Positions 51,503 through 60,060 of a DNA stretch of 64,000 nucleotides are shown piece after piece. Origin of the DNA: Streptomyces sp. T39 (GTDB lineage: Bacteria > Actinomycetota > Actinomycetes > Streptomycetales > Streptomycetaceae); contig NZ_RDBP01000012.1 in the NCBI RefSeq assembly GCF_008042045.1, positions 2,483,751-2,547,750 on the forward strand, given 5' to 3'. Below the pieces are notes generated by a model. It had not been told where the DNA came from. It ran no database searches and worked only from the letters and a program-made list of their open reading frames with translations. A program made the translations under genes and the position numbers. How positions within the stretch are numbered: position 1 is the stretch's first letter; each line of letters opens with the position of its first letter.

Positions 51503-51943
51503 ATGTCATCGGAGTCGACTGAAGCCTGGGCGGGCTGGTACCGCGACCGGGCCGGCGCGGAAGCCGTCGCGATAACCGCGACCGGCGGCCAAGTGAGCAC
51601 CCGCATCAGAGGTGTTGAGTACACCGGCGCGACCTTCGCCGCGCTGCGGTCCGAGGGCGGGGCCCTGCTCTCGTCCTGTGTCCTGGAATGGGACATGCCG
51701 CTGCCCGTCGTCCTGGACGGTGCCGTGCAGCACGCCACGCTCGGCTGTCTGCTGACGCTGGGCGAGCCGGCCGGCGGCGGCGCGGGGCTCGACCGCTCGG
51801 ATCTGAGCCTCACACTGCACCACGGGGGTGCGGCGTACGAAGTCGCCGTCGCCGACGGCGACTTCGACGACGCCCTCGGGCGCATCGACCGTCAGCTGCC
51901 GCCCGGCGCCGGGCTGGTGCGCCGGGAGCCCGCCGAGGCCTGA
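51503..51943 (+). CDS. DUF6304-like protein of unknown function
   Basis: A 146-residue soluble, beta-rich protein with no cofactor motif. Segments are WAGWYRDRAGAEAVAITATGG, GATFAALRSEGGALLSSCVLEWDMPLPV and an acidic VAVADGDFDDALGRI before the end. I recall this as a Streptomyces-specific family annotated DUF6304. The start is fixed by the TACAGT hexamer 6 nt upstream, although the frame is open further left. The upstream 293 bp carries four scattered CCGACGGGC copies and nothing else I recognise. Confidence 0.72.
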   Translation: MSSESTEAWAGWYRDRAGAEAVAITATGGQVSTRIRGVEYTGATFAALRSEGGALLSSCVLEWDMPLPVVLDGAVQHATLGCLLTLGEPAGGGAGLDRSDLSLTLHHGGAAYEVAVADGDFDDALGRIDRQLPPGAGLVRREPAEA

Positions 51944-52401
51944 ACACCGCCGCGCGGGGCCACCGCGCCACATCCGGACCGCGCCGGCGCCCGGCGCGGT
52001 CCTCTTCCGTTCCGGTACGCCGAGCGCCGAGCGCCGAGCGCCGGACGCCTGGACGCGCTAACGCCCGGACTCCCGGAGCCTGGAGGTGCCGACGCCTGGA
52101 CGCGCCGACGCCCGGACGCCCGGAGCCTGGAGGTGCCGACGCCCGGACGCCCGGGATCTGGAGGTGCCGACGCCCGGACGTCCGACGCCTGGACGCGCCG
52201 ACGCCCGGACGCCCGGAGCCTGGACGCGCCAACGCCCGGAGCCTGGAGGTGCCGCCGCCTGGACGCGCCGACACCCGGGCGCCCGACGCCCCGACGCCGC
52301 CGGCGGCGCGAAGCGCCCCGCCGGCGGACCAGCGGGGCGCGCGTGCGGCGAGGGTCACCCCAGCGGCCGCGGGGCGGCTGCGGCGGGGCCGAAGCCGCCG
52401 G
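51944..52401. other. 458-bp non-coding region containing the repeat array
   Basis: Lies between the DUF6304-like gene (+) and the snapalysin gene (-), which converge. All reading frames through it are open because of the GC-rich repeats, but none has a start or composition arguing for a gene. The centre is the array at 52043-52290. Confidence 0.6.
52043..52290. repeat. degenerate GC-rich minisatellite of 16-, 8- and 7-nt modules
   Basis: About 250 bp built from three modules: a 16-mer GGACGCGCCGACGCCC, alternating with GGAGGTGCCGACGCCC; an 8-mer GGACGCCC; and a 7-mer GGAGCCT. The common order 16+8+7 gives a period near 31 bp, with modules dropped or doubled and scattered point changes. Confidence 0.85.
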
Positions 52402-53076
52402 TCAGGAGACGCGGGCGATCGCGGCCGCGAGCCCGTTGGCCCACAGCTGGTTCACCCGGCTGCGCTCCTGGGAGTTCGGGTAGGCGTTGGTGCACGACGT
52501 GCCGGGGCCGCCGCCGGACATCAGCTCGCTGCACGGGCCGGAGTAGTGGTCCGGCAGACCGAGCACATGGCCGGTCTCGTGGGCGGTGACGCGGGTCGAG
52601 TTGTAGATCTGGTTCTGGCGGTAGTCCAGGAAGATGTAGCCGCGCCCGTGGCCGTCGGTGCTGGCGTACGAGCCGCGCGAGTCGTTGCCCTCGTAGTAGG
52701 AGAAGTCCGCGCCGGAGCCCTCCACCAGCCGCACGTTGGACACCGAGCCGTTCCAGATTCTGGTGCTGCTGGCTATCTGGGAGCGGAAGCTCGGGGCGTT
52801 GGCGGCGTTGTAGACGACCGTCACGGCCTGGGCGCCCGGGTTCGCGGCGCGCTTCTTCGCGACCGAGGCGACGACCGCGTCGAAGAACGCCCGCGTCGCC
52901 TTCTCGTCCTCGGCCGAGCCCTCGTAGGCGGCGTAGGAGGCGGTGGCCGTCGTGGCCGCCGTGGCCGTGGGGGAGCCGGCGGCGGTGGACGTGGCGGCGG
53001 TCGCGGGCACGGCGCTCAGCGCGGCGGCGAGGCCGAGGCCGAGAACGGCGGAGAGTAACGTACGGGGATGACGCAT
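52402..53076 (-). CDS. snpA: snapalysin-family secreted metalloprotease
   Basis: A 224-residue small neutral protease (M7 family). The signal peptide ends near residue 27 (VPATA|AT), followed by a Thr/Ala-rich propeptide. The zinc motif is [13 protein letters not shown] with His166, Glu167, His170 and Asp176, the M7 set. Cysteines near the C-terminus (GPCSEL, GTSCTN) can form a disulfide. It is secreted and degrades proteins such as casein in known members. It is divergent from a LysR gene, matching the known snpA/mprA-type layout in which the LysR protein activates the protease. Confidence 0.92.
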   Translation of the reverse strand: MRHPRTLLSAVLGLGLAAALSAVPATAATSTAAGSPTATAATTATASYAAYEGSAEDEKATRAFFDAVVASVAKKRAANPGAQAVTVVYNAANAPSFRSQIASSTRIWNGSVSNVRLVEGSGADFSYYEGNDSRGSYASTDGHGRGYIFLDYRQNQIYNSTRVTAHETGHVLGLPDHYSGPCSELMSGGGPGTSCTNAYPNSQERSRVNQLWANGLAAAIARVS

Positions 53077-53164
53077 GGGGGGCTCCTGCTCGTCTTGTCG
53101 AGACGTTCGGTGAGCCGAGTGTGGGGGAGCCCCGGCGCCGCGGGGAGGATGCCGGGAGGCGATA

Positions 53165-53188
53165 GCACGAGAGCATCACCCCTCGTGC
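53165..53188. promoter_or_regulatory. inverted repeat, candidate LysR operator
   Basis: GCACGAG (53165-53171), 10 nt, CTCGTGC (53182-53188): a perfect dyad midway between the divergent snapalysin and LysR starts. Confidence 0.55.
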
Positions 53189-53267
53189 GCGGGTCCGCCG
53201 GCGGACCTGTCCGGATCCGTCCGGCGTATCCCGACTAGGGTGTCTGGTGGGACAGTTGGGGCCGCTC

Positions 53268-53273
53268 TACGCT
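53268..53273 (+). promoter_or_regulatory. leaderless-type -10 hexamer of the LysR gene
   Basis: TACGCT, 6 nt before the ATG at 53280. Confidence 0.5.
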
Positions 53274-53279
53274 CGACGC

Positions 53280-54257
53280 ATGGAGCTCGAGGTGAGGCAC
53301 CTGCGTGCGCTGTGCGCCATTGCCGACACCGGCAGCCTGCACAAAGCGGCCCGTCGGCTCGGCGTCAGCCAGCCGTCCCTGACCACCCAGCTGCGCCGGA
53401 TCGAGAACTTCCTCGGGGCGCCGCTGTTCTCCCGCGAGCGCACCGGCTGCCGGCCGACCCCGCTGGGGCGTGCCGTGCTGAGCCGCGCCCGCCCGGTCGT
53501 CGCCGAGATGACCGCGCTCGTCGTCGAGGCCCAGGCCGCGGCGGCCCGCGAGGGCGGTCCGGTGCTGCGCATCGGCTCCACCGCGAGCCGGGCGCTCGCC
53601 GGCTGGCTGCGGCTGCTGCGGGGGCGGTTCCCCGGCACCGACCTCTCGCTCCACATGGACGTCTCCGCCAACGCGCTGCTGGCGATGGCCGCCGCCGGGC
53701 AGCTCGACGTGGCCTTCGTGCACGAGGTGGAGGGCTGTCCGCTGCGCATGCCGGACGGTCTCCACGTCCGCGTACTGGTCGAGCGGGAGCCCCAGTTCGT
53801 CTCCCTGGCGGGCGACCATCCCGCCGCCGCGGCCGCCGAGGTGGACCTCGCCGACCTCGCCCACGACCGGTGGATGGTCGACCCCACGGTGGACGGCGAA
53901 TGGGACGGGCTGCGGCGGGTGCTGGCCGCGGCCGGGATCAACCCCCCGGTGCTGCACGGGGATTACCACACGGCGGCCTCGCTGATCGCCGTGGGCGAGG
54001 CGGTCGCCCCCTGCCAGCCCACGTCCGTGCCGCGCGACGACATGGCGATCCGGCCCCTGCGGGGCGATCCGCTCGCCGTGCGGCTGCTGCTGTGCTCACG
54101 CCCGGGGACGCGGGAGCTGTTCGACGCGGCCTACGCGGACCTCGCAGCGGCCTACCGGGAGGCGGCGCTCCGGGCGGCGGCGTACCGCCAGTGGCTGCTG
54201 CGCCAGGGGAGCCCGCTGCTGCGCCCCGCCGACCCGACACCGGTCCCGGCGGCGTGA
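53280..54257 (+). CDS. LysR-family regulator adjacent to snapalysin
   Basis: A 325-residue LysR protein. The winged helix is at residues ~3-60 (ELEVRHLRALCAIADTGSLHKAARRLGVSQPSLTTQLRRIENFLG). A periplasmic-binding-like effector domain follows (LRIGSTASRALAGWLRLLRGRFPG). By analogy with SnpR/MprR it should activate the divergent protease gene; the dyad at 53165-53188 is the likely site. The ATG has TACGCT 6 nt upstream and no ribosome site. A hairpin shared with sodN ends the gene. Confidence 0.9.
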   Translation: MELEVRHLRALCAIADTGSLHKAARRLGVSQPSLTTQLRRIENFLGAPLFSRERTGCRPTPLGRAVLSRARPVVAEMTALVVEAQAAAAREGGPVLRIGSTASRALAGWLRLLRGRFPGTDLSLHMDVSANALLAMAAAGQLDVAFVHEVEGCPLRMPDGLHVRVLVEREPQFVSLAGDHPAAAAAEVDLADLAHDRWMVDPTVDGEWDGLRRVLAAAGINPPVLHGDYHTAASLIAVGEAVAPCQPTSVPRDDMAIRPLRGDPLAVRLLLCSRPGTRELFDAAYADLAAAYREAALRAAAYRQWLLRQGSPLLRPADPTPVPAA

Positions 54258-54345
54258 GCCCCCGCCGGGCCGTGGACCGTCCGGCGCGGGTGCCGGGACC
54301 GGACGTGGTCCGGTCCTTGACGGCCGCCGTCGGCGCCCCGGGACG

Positions 54346-54386
54346 CGGAAGGACCCGGCCCGGGGGTGCCGGACCGGGTCCTTCCG
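54346..54386. terminator. bidirectional terminator, LysR / sodN
   Basis: A 13-bp stem CGGAAGGACCCGG with its complement and a 15-nt loop. Confidence 0.85.
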
Positions 54387-54398
54387 AGAACGGCCGGG

Positions 54399-54794
54399 TC
54401 AGGCCTTCTTCGTCTCCCAGAAGATCTTGTCGATCTGGGCGATGTAGTCGAGCGCCTTCTGGCCCGTCGCCGGGTCGGTGGAGCCCTTGGCGGCCGAGAG
54501 GGCCTTCAGGGTGTCGTTGATGAGCTGGTGCAGCTCCGGGTACTTCTCGAAGTGCGGGGGCTTGAAGTAGTCGCTCCACAGCACCGACACGTGGTGCTTG
54601 GCGAGCTCCGCGCGCTGCTCCTTGATGACGGTGGCGCGGGCGCGGAAGTGCGGGTCCTCGTTGGCCTGGTACTTCTCCTGGACGGCCTTGACCGACTCCG
54701 CCTCGATGCGGGCCTGGGCCGGGTCGTAGACGCCGCAGGGCAGGTCGCAGTGGGCGCTGACCTTGACCTTGGGGGCAAACAGGCGGGAGAGCAT
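54399..54794 (-). CDS. sodN: nickel-containing superoxide dismutase
   Basis: A 131-residue precursor. A 14-residue leader (MLSRLFAPKVKVSA) is removed to expose the nickel hook HCDLPCGVYDPAQ, in which mature His1, Cys2 and Cys6 bind Ni. The rest is the four-helix subunit of the hexamer (ARATVIKEQRAELAKHHVSVLWSDYFKP). It disproportionates superoxide in the cytoplasm. A ribosome site GGAAGGA precedes the ATG at 54794. The maturation protease gene sodX is divergent, 150 bp away. No Nur box (TTGCAA type) was seen in between. Confidence 0.96.
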   Translation of the reverse strand: MLSRLFAPKVKVSAHCDLPCGVYDPAQARIEAESVKAVQEKYQANEDPHFRARATVIKEQRAELAKHHVSVLWSDYFKPPHFEKYPELHQLINDTLKALSAAKGSTDPATGQKALDYIAQIDKIFWETKKA

Positions 54795-54944
54795 GAGCTG
54801 TCCTTCCTCGTGATCGTCTTCTCAGGTGGGACATTACTCCGTGAGAAGCGTGATTTCGCGAGTGCCCCCTGGGGCTTAGGGCAAAAGTCCGGGCCCGGAA
54901 CGGGACCACGGGCGGAACGTACGGACGGGAGCGGGAGGCGACCG

Positions 54945-55364
54945 ATGGCGGAGCAGGGCCTGGAGCCCGGTGCGCGGTTCGGGCTGGCCGAGGTGACGGG
55001 GCCGTCGATGGTGCCCACCCTCGTGCACGGTGACCAGCTGCTGGTGGACTACCGCGCGACGCTGCGGCAGGGGGACGTGGCCGTGCTGCGCCATCCGCTG
55101 CAGCAGAATCTGCTCATCGTCAAACGGCTGGCCGAGCGCCGCCCGGACGGCTGGTGGGTGCTGGGGGACAATCCGCACGCCCACGGCGACAGCCGTGAGT
55201 TCGGCGTCGTGCCGCCCGAGCTGCTGCTCGGGCGGGTGCGCACCCGCTTCAGGCCGCGCCCGCCGGATCAGCGGTCCGTGGCCGGGGTGGCGTCCTGGCT
55301 GGTGTCCGCGCTGAGGCCGGTGCTGCCCGACCGGTCGCTCTCCAGGCGCTTGCGGGCCCGGTAG
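54945..55364 (+). CDS. sodX: NiSOD maturation protease SodX (S26 family)
   Basis: A 139-residue signal-peptidase-like protein. The Ser box is VTGPSMVPTLVHGDQLLVDY; the Lys box is LLIVKRLAERRPDGWWVLGDNPHAHGDSREFG, giving a Ser/Lys dyad. It trims the 14-residue leader of SodN. The ATG at 54945 has GGGAGG 6 nt upstream. Its last 97 bp overlap, tail to tail, the CGNR gene on the other strand. Confidence 0.93.
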   Translation: MAEQGLEPGARFGLAEVTGPSMVPTLVHGDQLLVDYRATLRQGDVAVLRHPLQQNLLIVKRLAERRPDGWWVLGDNPHAHGDSREFGVVPPELLLGRVRTRFRPRPPDQRSVAGVASWLVSALRPVLPDRSLSRRLRAR

Positions 55365-55897
55365 GCCGCGACATTGGCGCGGGTGGCGCAGCGGTCCGAG
55401 CAGTAGCGGCGCGAGCGGTTGGTCGAGGTGTCGAGGTAGGCGTTGCGGCAGGGGGCGGCCTGGCACAGTCCGAGGCGGTCGACGCCGTGCTCGGTGAGGT
55501 GGAAGGCGAGTCCCATCGCGGCGATGGCCGCGTACCCCGAGGTCGCGTTCGACGAGTGGTCCGCGAGGTGCATGTGCCACAGCGGGCGGCCGTCGTCGTC
55601 GCGCTGGTCGTGCCCCGAGATCTGGGGGCTGACCGGGAACTCCAGCAGGAGCGAGTTGAGCAGGTCGACGGCGAGGGACTCCTCGCCGGCGTCGGCCGCC
55701 GTGAAGACGGCGCGCAGCCGGGCCCGTACCGAGCGGAACCGGGTGACGTCCGCGTCCGTGGCGCGCCGGGCCATCTGGGTGGAGGCGCCGAAGAGCTCGC
55801 GCACCGCGTCGACGGAGGTCAGCGAGTCCTTGCTGCGGGCCGGCTCCTCGGTGTTGACCAGGCGGACGGCGTAATCCGAGTAATGGGCCAGTTCCAC
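55268..55897 (-). CDS. CGNR zinc-finger-family (ABATE domain) protein
   Basis: A 209-residue protein. The N-terminal ABATE-like helical domain begins ELAHYSDYAVRLVNT and continues RLRAVFTAADAGEESLAVDLLNSLL. The C-terminal zinc finger has LCQAAPCRNAYLDTSTNRSRRYCSDRCATRANVAAYR; the name-giving CGNR stretch reads CATR here. It is presumably a transcription regulator. A GTG start at 55897 follows AAGGA with 7-nt spacing. The 3' end overlaps sodX by 97 bp in the antisense direction. If the overlap is an annotation artefact, the last ~30 residues (a low-complexity Ser/Thr/Asp tail) are the doubtful part. Confidence 0.83.
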   Translation of the reverse strand: MELAHYSDYAVRLVNTEEPARSKDSLTSVDAVRELFGASTQMARRATDADVTRFRSVRARLRAVFTAADAGEESLAVDLLNSLLLEFPVSPQISGHDQRDDDGRPLWHMHLADHSSNATSGYAAIAAMGLAFHLTEHGVDRLGLCQAAPCRNAYLDTSTNRSRRYCSDRCATRANVAAYRARKRLESDRSGSTGLSADTSQDATPATDR

Positions 55898-55986
55898 TTG
55901 TAGTCCTTACTGCAAGGGTCTACCGTCGACAGGGCAGCCGTAACAGCTGCCATGTATTCGAGGGTATTACGGACGGGAGGGTTCCG

Positions 55987-56754
55987 GTGGCGGGAACCAC
56001 GGCGGACACGGGAAGCGACTGGCGGGCCTGGCAGGAGAGCTGGGACCGCCAGCAGGAGTGGTACATGCCCGACCGCGAGGAGCGGTTCCGCGTCATGCTG
56101 GACATGGTCGAGGCCACGGTGGGCACCGCCCCCAGGGTGCTCGACCTCGCCTGCGGTACGGGCAGTATCACGGACCGGCTCCTCGCCCGGTTCCCGGACG
56201 CCACCAGCACGGGTGTGGACCTCGATCCCGCGCTGTTGACGATCGCCCGGGGCTACTTCGCCGGGGACGACCGCGTCACCTTCGTGACGGCCGACCTGAC
56301 CGATCCCGGCTGGACCGCCGCGCTGCCGCACACCCGTTACGACGCGGTGCTCACCGCCACCGCGCTCCACTGGCTGCGCACCGGGCCGCTCACCACCCTC
56401 TACGGGCAGCTCGCGGGGCTGGTCCCGGAGGGCGGCGTGTTCATGAACGCCGACCGGATGAAGGACGGGTCGACGCCCCGGATCAACGCCGCCGAACGCG
56501 CCCACCGGCACGCCGGCATGGACCGCGCCCGGGCGGCGGGCGTGCTCGACTGGGCCGACTGGTGGGCCCTCGCCGCCGCGGACCCGGTGCTCGCCGCCCC
56601 GACCGCCGAGCGCTTTCGCATCTACGGCGAGCACGCGGACGGCGAGACCCCCTCGGCGGCCTGGCACGCCGAGACCCTGCGCGCGGCCGGCTTCGGCGAG
56701 GCGCGCCCCGTGTGGGCGTCGCCGAGCGACGCCCTGGTCCTGGCGATCAGGTAG
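55987..56754 (+). CDS. class I SAM-dependent methyltransferase
   Basis: A 255-residue methyltransferase. The SAM-binding motif I is VLDLACGTGSITDRLLARFP near residue 50. Motif II follows as TGVDLDPALL, with VTADLTDPGW after it. A YDAVLTATALHWL post-motif is typical of small-molecule methyltransferases (trans-aconitate type). The substrate is unknown. The GTG at 55987 has GGGAGGG about 5 nt upstream. It is divergent from the CGNR gene (89-bp gap) and convergent with the ABC operon. Confidence 0.86.
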   Translation: MAGTTADTGSDWRAWQESWDRQQEWYMPDREERFRVMLDMVEATVGTAPRVLDLACGTGSITDRLLARFPDATSTGVDLDPALLTIARGYFAGDDRVTFVTADLTDPGWTAALPHTRYDAVLTATALHWLRTGPLTTLYGQLAGLVPEGGVFMNADRMKDGSTPRINAAERAHRHAGMDRARAAGVLDWADWWALAAADPVLAAPTAERFRIYGEHADGETPSAAWHAETLRAAGFGEARPVWASPSDALVLAIR

Positions 56755-56762
56755 GCGTACGC

Positions 56763-56800
56763 CACAGGGGCGGTCGGGGATCCCCCGTACCGCCCCTGTG
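56763..56800. terminator. bidirectional terminator, methyltransferase / ABC operon
   Basis: A 12-bp stem CACAGGGGCGGT with its complement, with a further CGGGG/CCCCG pairing in the loop. Confidence 0.88.
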
Positions 56801-56813
56801 CCACGGGTCCGGC

Positions 56814-57575
56814 TCAGAGCACCTTGGAGAGGAACGCCTTGGTGCGGTCGTGCTGCGGGTTGGTCAGGACGTCGCGCGGGTTGCCGGACTCGACCACCAC
56901 GCCGCCGTCCATGAAGACCAGCGAGTCGCCGACCTCCCGGGCGAAGCCCATCTCGTGGGTGACGACGATCATCGTCATGCCCTCCTCGGCGAGTCCGCGC
57001 ATCACGTCGAGGACCTCGCCGACCAGCTCCGGGTCGAGAGCCGAGGTCGGCTCGTCGAAGAGCATCAGCTTCGGCTCCATCGCCAGCGCACGGGCGATGG
57101 CGACACGCTGCTGCTGGCCGCCGGAGAGCTGCGCGGGGTAGTTCCCCGCCTTGTCCGACAGGCCGACCCGGTCGAGCAGGCGCTCGGCGCGGGCCCGGGC
57201 CACGGCCCTGGTCTCGCCCTTGACCTGCATCGGGGCCTCCATGACGTTCGCGAGCGCCGTCATGTGCGGGAACAGGTTGAAGCGCTGGAAGACCATGCCG
57301 ATGTCCCGGCGCTGCGCCGCGACCTCGCTGTCCTTCAGCTCGTAGAGCTTGTCGCCCTTCTGCCGGTACCCCACCAGCCGGCCGTCGACCGACAGGCGGC
57401 CCGCGTTGATCTTCTCCAGGTGGTTGATGCACCGCAGGAAGGTGGACTTGCCGGAGCCGGACGGACCGACCAGGCAGAACACCTCCTGGGGGGCGACCTC
57501 CAGATCGATACCGCGCAGGATGTGCGCGGCCCCGAAGGACTTGTGGACGCCTTCGGCCTTCACCATGGCGTTCAT
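56814..57575 (-). CDS. polar amino acid ABC transporter ATPase
   Basis: A 253-residue ATPase. Walker A is GPSGSGKS; the Q-loop is [20 protein letters not shown]; the signature is QLSGGQQQR; Walker B is [13 protein letters not shown]; the H-loop is VTHEMGF. This is the GlnQ/PAAT group. ATG 57575 overlaps the permease stop by 4 nt. It is the last gene of a binding protein-permease-ATPase operon. Confidence 0.92.
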   Translation of the reverse strand: MNAMVKAEGVHKSFGAAHILRGIDLEVAPQEVFCLVGPSGSGKSTFLRCINHLEKINAGRLSVDGRLVGYRQKGDKLYELKDSEVAAQRRDIGMVFQRFNLFPHMTALANVMEAPMQVKGETRAVARARAERLLDRVGLSDKAGNYPAQLSGGQQQRVAIARALAMEPKLMLFDEPTSALDPELVGEVLDVMRGLAEEGMTMIVVTHEMGFAREVGDSLVFMDGGVVVESGNPRDVLTNPQHDRTKAFLSKVL

Positions 57576-58534
57576 GACCACGCTCCTTGGCGCTTGCCGG
57601 TGACGTTCAGCAGGTTCCTCTTGACCCGCTGCCAGGGGGTGGGCGGCAGCTGCCGCAGCGACCCGCGGGCGTAGTGCCGCTCGACGTAGTACTGGCCGAC
57701 ACTGAACACGCTGGTCAGGGCCAGGTACCAGACCGAGGCCACGAGCAGGGTCTCCATGATCGCGAACGACGTGGAACCGATGTTCTGCGCGGCCCGCAGC
57801 AGCTCGGTGTACTGCACGGCCGACACCAGGGACGAGGTCTTCAGCAGGTTGATGAACTCGTTGCCGGTGGGCGGCACGATCACCCGCATCGCCTGCGGAA
57901 GAACGATTCGCCGCATGGTCTTGGAGCTGGACATGCCCAGGGCGTTCGAGGCCTCCGTCTGGCCCTCGTCGACCGACTGGATGCCGGCCCGGACGATCTC
58001 GGCCATGTAGGCGCCCTCGTTCAGGCCGAGACCCAGCAGGGCGACCATGAACGGGGTCATCACGTCCACCATCTCGTCCTTGTAGAAACCAAGGTTGAGA
58101 ACGGGGAAGATCAGCGCCAGGTTGAACCACAGCAGCAGCTGGACGTAGACCGGCGTGCCGCGGAAGAACCAGATGTAGAGCCAGGCGACGGCGCCGGTGA
58201 CCGGGTTCTTCGACAGCCGCATGACGGCGAAGAGGACGCCGAGGACCAGGCCGATCAGCATGGACAGCACGCTGATCAGCAGCGTGGCCCCCATGCCCCG
58301 GACGATCCGGTCGTCGAAGATCAGGTCGCCGACCGTTCCCCAGTTCACATCGCCCTGGGAGAACGAATAGATCAGCGTGCCCAGCAGGGCGACGACGATC
58401 ACGGCGCTGATCCAGCGGCCCCAGTGGCGGACCGGGATGGCCTTGATCTGCTCAGGGGGCGTGTACGTCCCCTTGTCGACCGCCGAGTGGGCGGATGGCC
58501 CGTCGGCGGGGGTCTTGTCGAACTTGTCAGTCAC
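57572..58534 (-). CDS. polar amino acid ABC transporter permease
   Basis: A 320-residue permease. A ~35-residue hydrophilic N-terminus is followed by a first helix at about residues 42-62 and a permease core with the EAA-type loop [23 protein letters not shown] single permease subunit suggests a homodimer. A GTG start at 58534 follows GAAGGGCAG. The binding-protein gene ends 43 nt upstream, and the ATPase gene overlaps its stop. Confidence 0.92.
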   Translation of the reverse strand: MTDKFDKTPADGPSAHSAVDKGTYTPPEQIKAIPVRHWGRWISAVIVVALLGTLIYSFSQGDVNWGTVGDLIFDDRIVRGMGATLLISVLSMLIGLVLGVLFAVMRLSKNPVTGAVAWLYIWFFRGTPVYVQLLLWFNLALIFPVLNLGFYKDEMVDVMTPFMVALLGLGLNEGAYMAEIVRAGIQSVDEGQTEASNALGMSSSKTMRRIVLPQAMRVIVPPTGNEFINLLKTSSLVSAVQYTELLRAAQNIGSTSFAIMETLLVASVWYLALTSVFSVGQYYVERHYARGSLRQLPPTPWQRVKRNLLNVTGKRQGAWS

Positions 58535-58577
58535 GATGACTGCCCTTCGGTGAACGCGTGAGGCAGGGGCGCCGGGA

Positions 58578-59543
58578 TCACTTGCCGGCGTTGATGGTCG
58601 CCTCGGTCACGGCGCTGTTCGTGACGTCCCACTTCTCCAGGACCTTCTTGTACTCGCCGTTCTCGATGATCGCGTTCAGGGCGTCCTTGAGCGCGTCGCG
58701 CAGCTGGGTGTCGTCCTTGTTGACGGCGATGCCGAACGGCCCGGCGTCGGTCTGTCCGCCCGCGACCTCGAAGTCGTCGCCGCCGCCCGCGGTCTTCGCG
58801 ATGTGCGCGGCGACCGGGTAGTCGTTCAGGTCGGCCACGGCACCGCCGGACTTCACCCGGGTCTGGGCCTCGGCGTCGGTGTCGAACGCCTCGATCGTCA
58901 GGGCGCCCTTGCCGTCCTTCTTACAGGTCTCGGCCTGCGCCTTGAAGGTGTCGTGGTAGATGGTGCCGCGCTGCACGGCGACCTTCTTGCCGCACAGGTC
59001 GTCCAGGGACGTGATGTTGTCCGGGTTGCCCTTCTTGACCAGCAGGGAGACGCCCGAGGTGAAGTAGTCGACGAAGTCGACGCCCTCACCCGTCTTCTTC
59101 CCCGTGTCGTCCAGGCCCTCCTGGCGCGCCTTGGTGTCGCTCATGGCGGACATCACGATGTCCTGGCGACCGGTGTTCAGGGAGGAGATGAGGCCGTCGA
59201 AGGTGCCGCTGGTGAAGACGAACTTGACGCCCAGCTCCTTGCCGAGGGCGGCCGCGATGTCGGGGTCGATGCCGACGATCTTGCCGCCCTCCTCGTACTC
59301 CATCGGGGCGTAGGCGGCGTCGGTGCCGACCTTGATCACGCCGGCCTTCTGGATGTCCTCGGGCAGCTTGTCGAACAGCGGCGCACCGGTGGCCTTGGTG
59401 CCCTCGCTCGTGGCGGTGTCCGAGCCGGAGTTGGTCTGGTCGCCACATGCGGTGAGCGTCAGGGCGCCGACGACCGCGATCGCGGCGACCGCGGTGATCC
59501 TGGACCTGGCGGCAGTCGTGCGACGGGTGGTGCTTGCGGTCAT
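58578..59543 (-). CDS. amino acid ABC transporter substrate-binding lipoprotein
   Basis: A 321-residue lipoprotein. The lipobox LTLTAC places Cys33. The family-3 binding fold shows IKVGTDAAYAPMEYEEGGKIVGIDPDI, FDGLISSLNTGRQDIVMSAM and VAVQRGTIYHDTF. The ligand is a polar amino acid, not specified by sequence. GGAGGA lies about 8 nt before ATG 59543. It is first in the operon, which fits its need for excess over the permease. Confidence 0.92.
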   Translation of the reverse strand: MTASTTRRTTAARSRITAVAAIAVVGALTLTACGDQTNSGSDTATSEGTKATGAPLFDKLPEDIQKAGVIKVGTDAAYAPMEYEEGGKIVGIDPDIAAALGKELGVKFVFTSGTFDGLISSLNTGRQDIVMSAMSDTKARQEGLDDTGKKTGEGVDFVDYFTSGVSLLVKKGNPDNITSLDDLCGKKVAVQRGTIYHDTFKAQAETCKKDGKGALTIEAFDTDAEAQTRVKSGGAVADLNDYPVAAHIAKTAGGGDDFEVAGGQTDAGPFGIAVNKDDTQLRDALKDALNAIIENGEYKKVLEKWDVTNSAVTEATINAGK

Positions 59544-60060
59544 GATCGGGGTCCTCCGGCTGTGTAGAGGGGACTACGACGAGTCGTGCACTCACCTTCG
59601 AGTGTCGCGACCTTGTGTGTTTTCGGCATCTTGCCATTCGGACTAGCCCATTCAGGGGGCCGCGCATGTCAAAATCGGGTAACGGGTGATCCCCGAACAT
59701 CGGCGACGGCATACCTGGACCGGACCATTCGCCGAGATGCCTGCTTCCCACCGGAAGATCTCTTGCCGGTGCGCCTTCTGGGTGGATTCCGCCGTACGGC
59801 GGGAGTTGACCCGGTTCCCCGCTATGAACCGCGTCACCGCGAAGGAAACGACTCGTGCGCGGTGCGGTCTGTCCGGTAAGAAGGATCCTTACACCCCTCA
59901 TCCGGGGCTCAGGGCGCGTTGTGCGGCGCGCCCGCGCGTACGAGACACCCCCTGCCACGGCGGGCCAACCGCCTGGCGCAGAGGTCGTACGCGGGTCCGC
60001 CCACCCCTCCTCAACCAGGAGTGGCCACCCTCAACATGCAGACTTAAGGGGTCAACCCAC
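59544..60060. other. 517-bp intergenic region between the ABC operon and malic enzyme
   Basis: A divergent control region with no gene I can support. It holds a 14-bp perfect palindrome CCGCCGTACGGCGG (59789-59802) and GTAAG-AAGGATC-CTTAC (59876-59892). Several AT-richer patches occur (for example around 59670-59690, TCAAAATCGGGTAAC). I could not fit a known riboswitch. Promoters for both flanking genes must lie here. Confidence 0.5.

Noticed and set aside
52043..52290. CRISPR array
   Set aside because: Units are 7-16 nt, directly abutting, and have no unique spacers or cas genes nearby.
51944..52401. Coding frames through the repeat array, including Pro/Arg/Asp-rich products
   Set aside because: Open frames are expected from modules without stop codons. 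There is no start signal and no biased third-position pattern; the repeats do not keep a single frame (16, 8 and 7 nt modules).
54795..54944. Nickel-repressor (Nur) box between sodN and sodX
   Set aside because: I looked for the TTGCAA-N5-TTGCAA pattern and did not find it on either strand.
59670..59720. A c-di-AMP (ydaO) riboswitch suggested by CGGGTAACGGGTGA
   Set aside because: Only a short resemblance; the conserved partner blocks of that aptamer are absent downstream.
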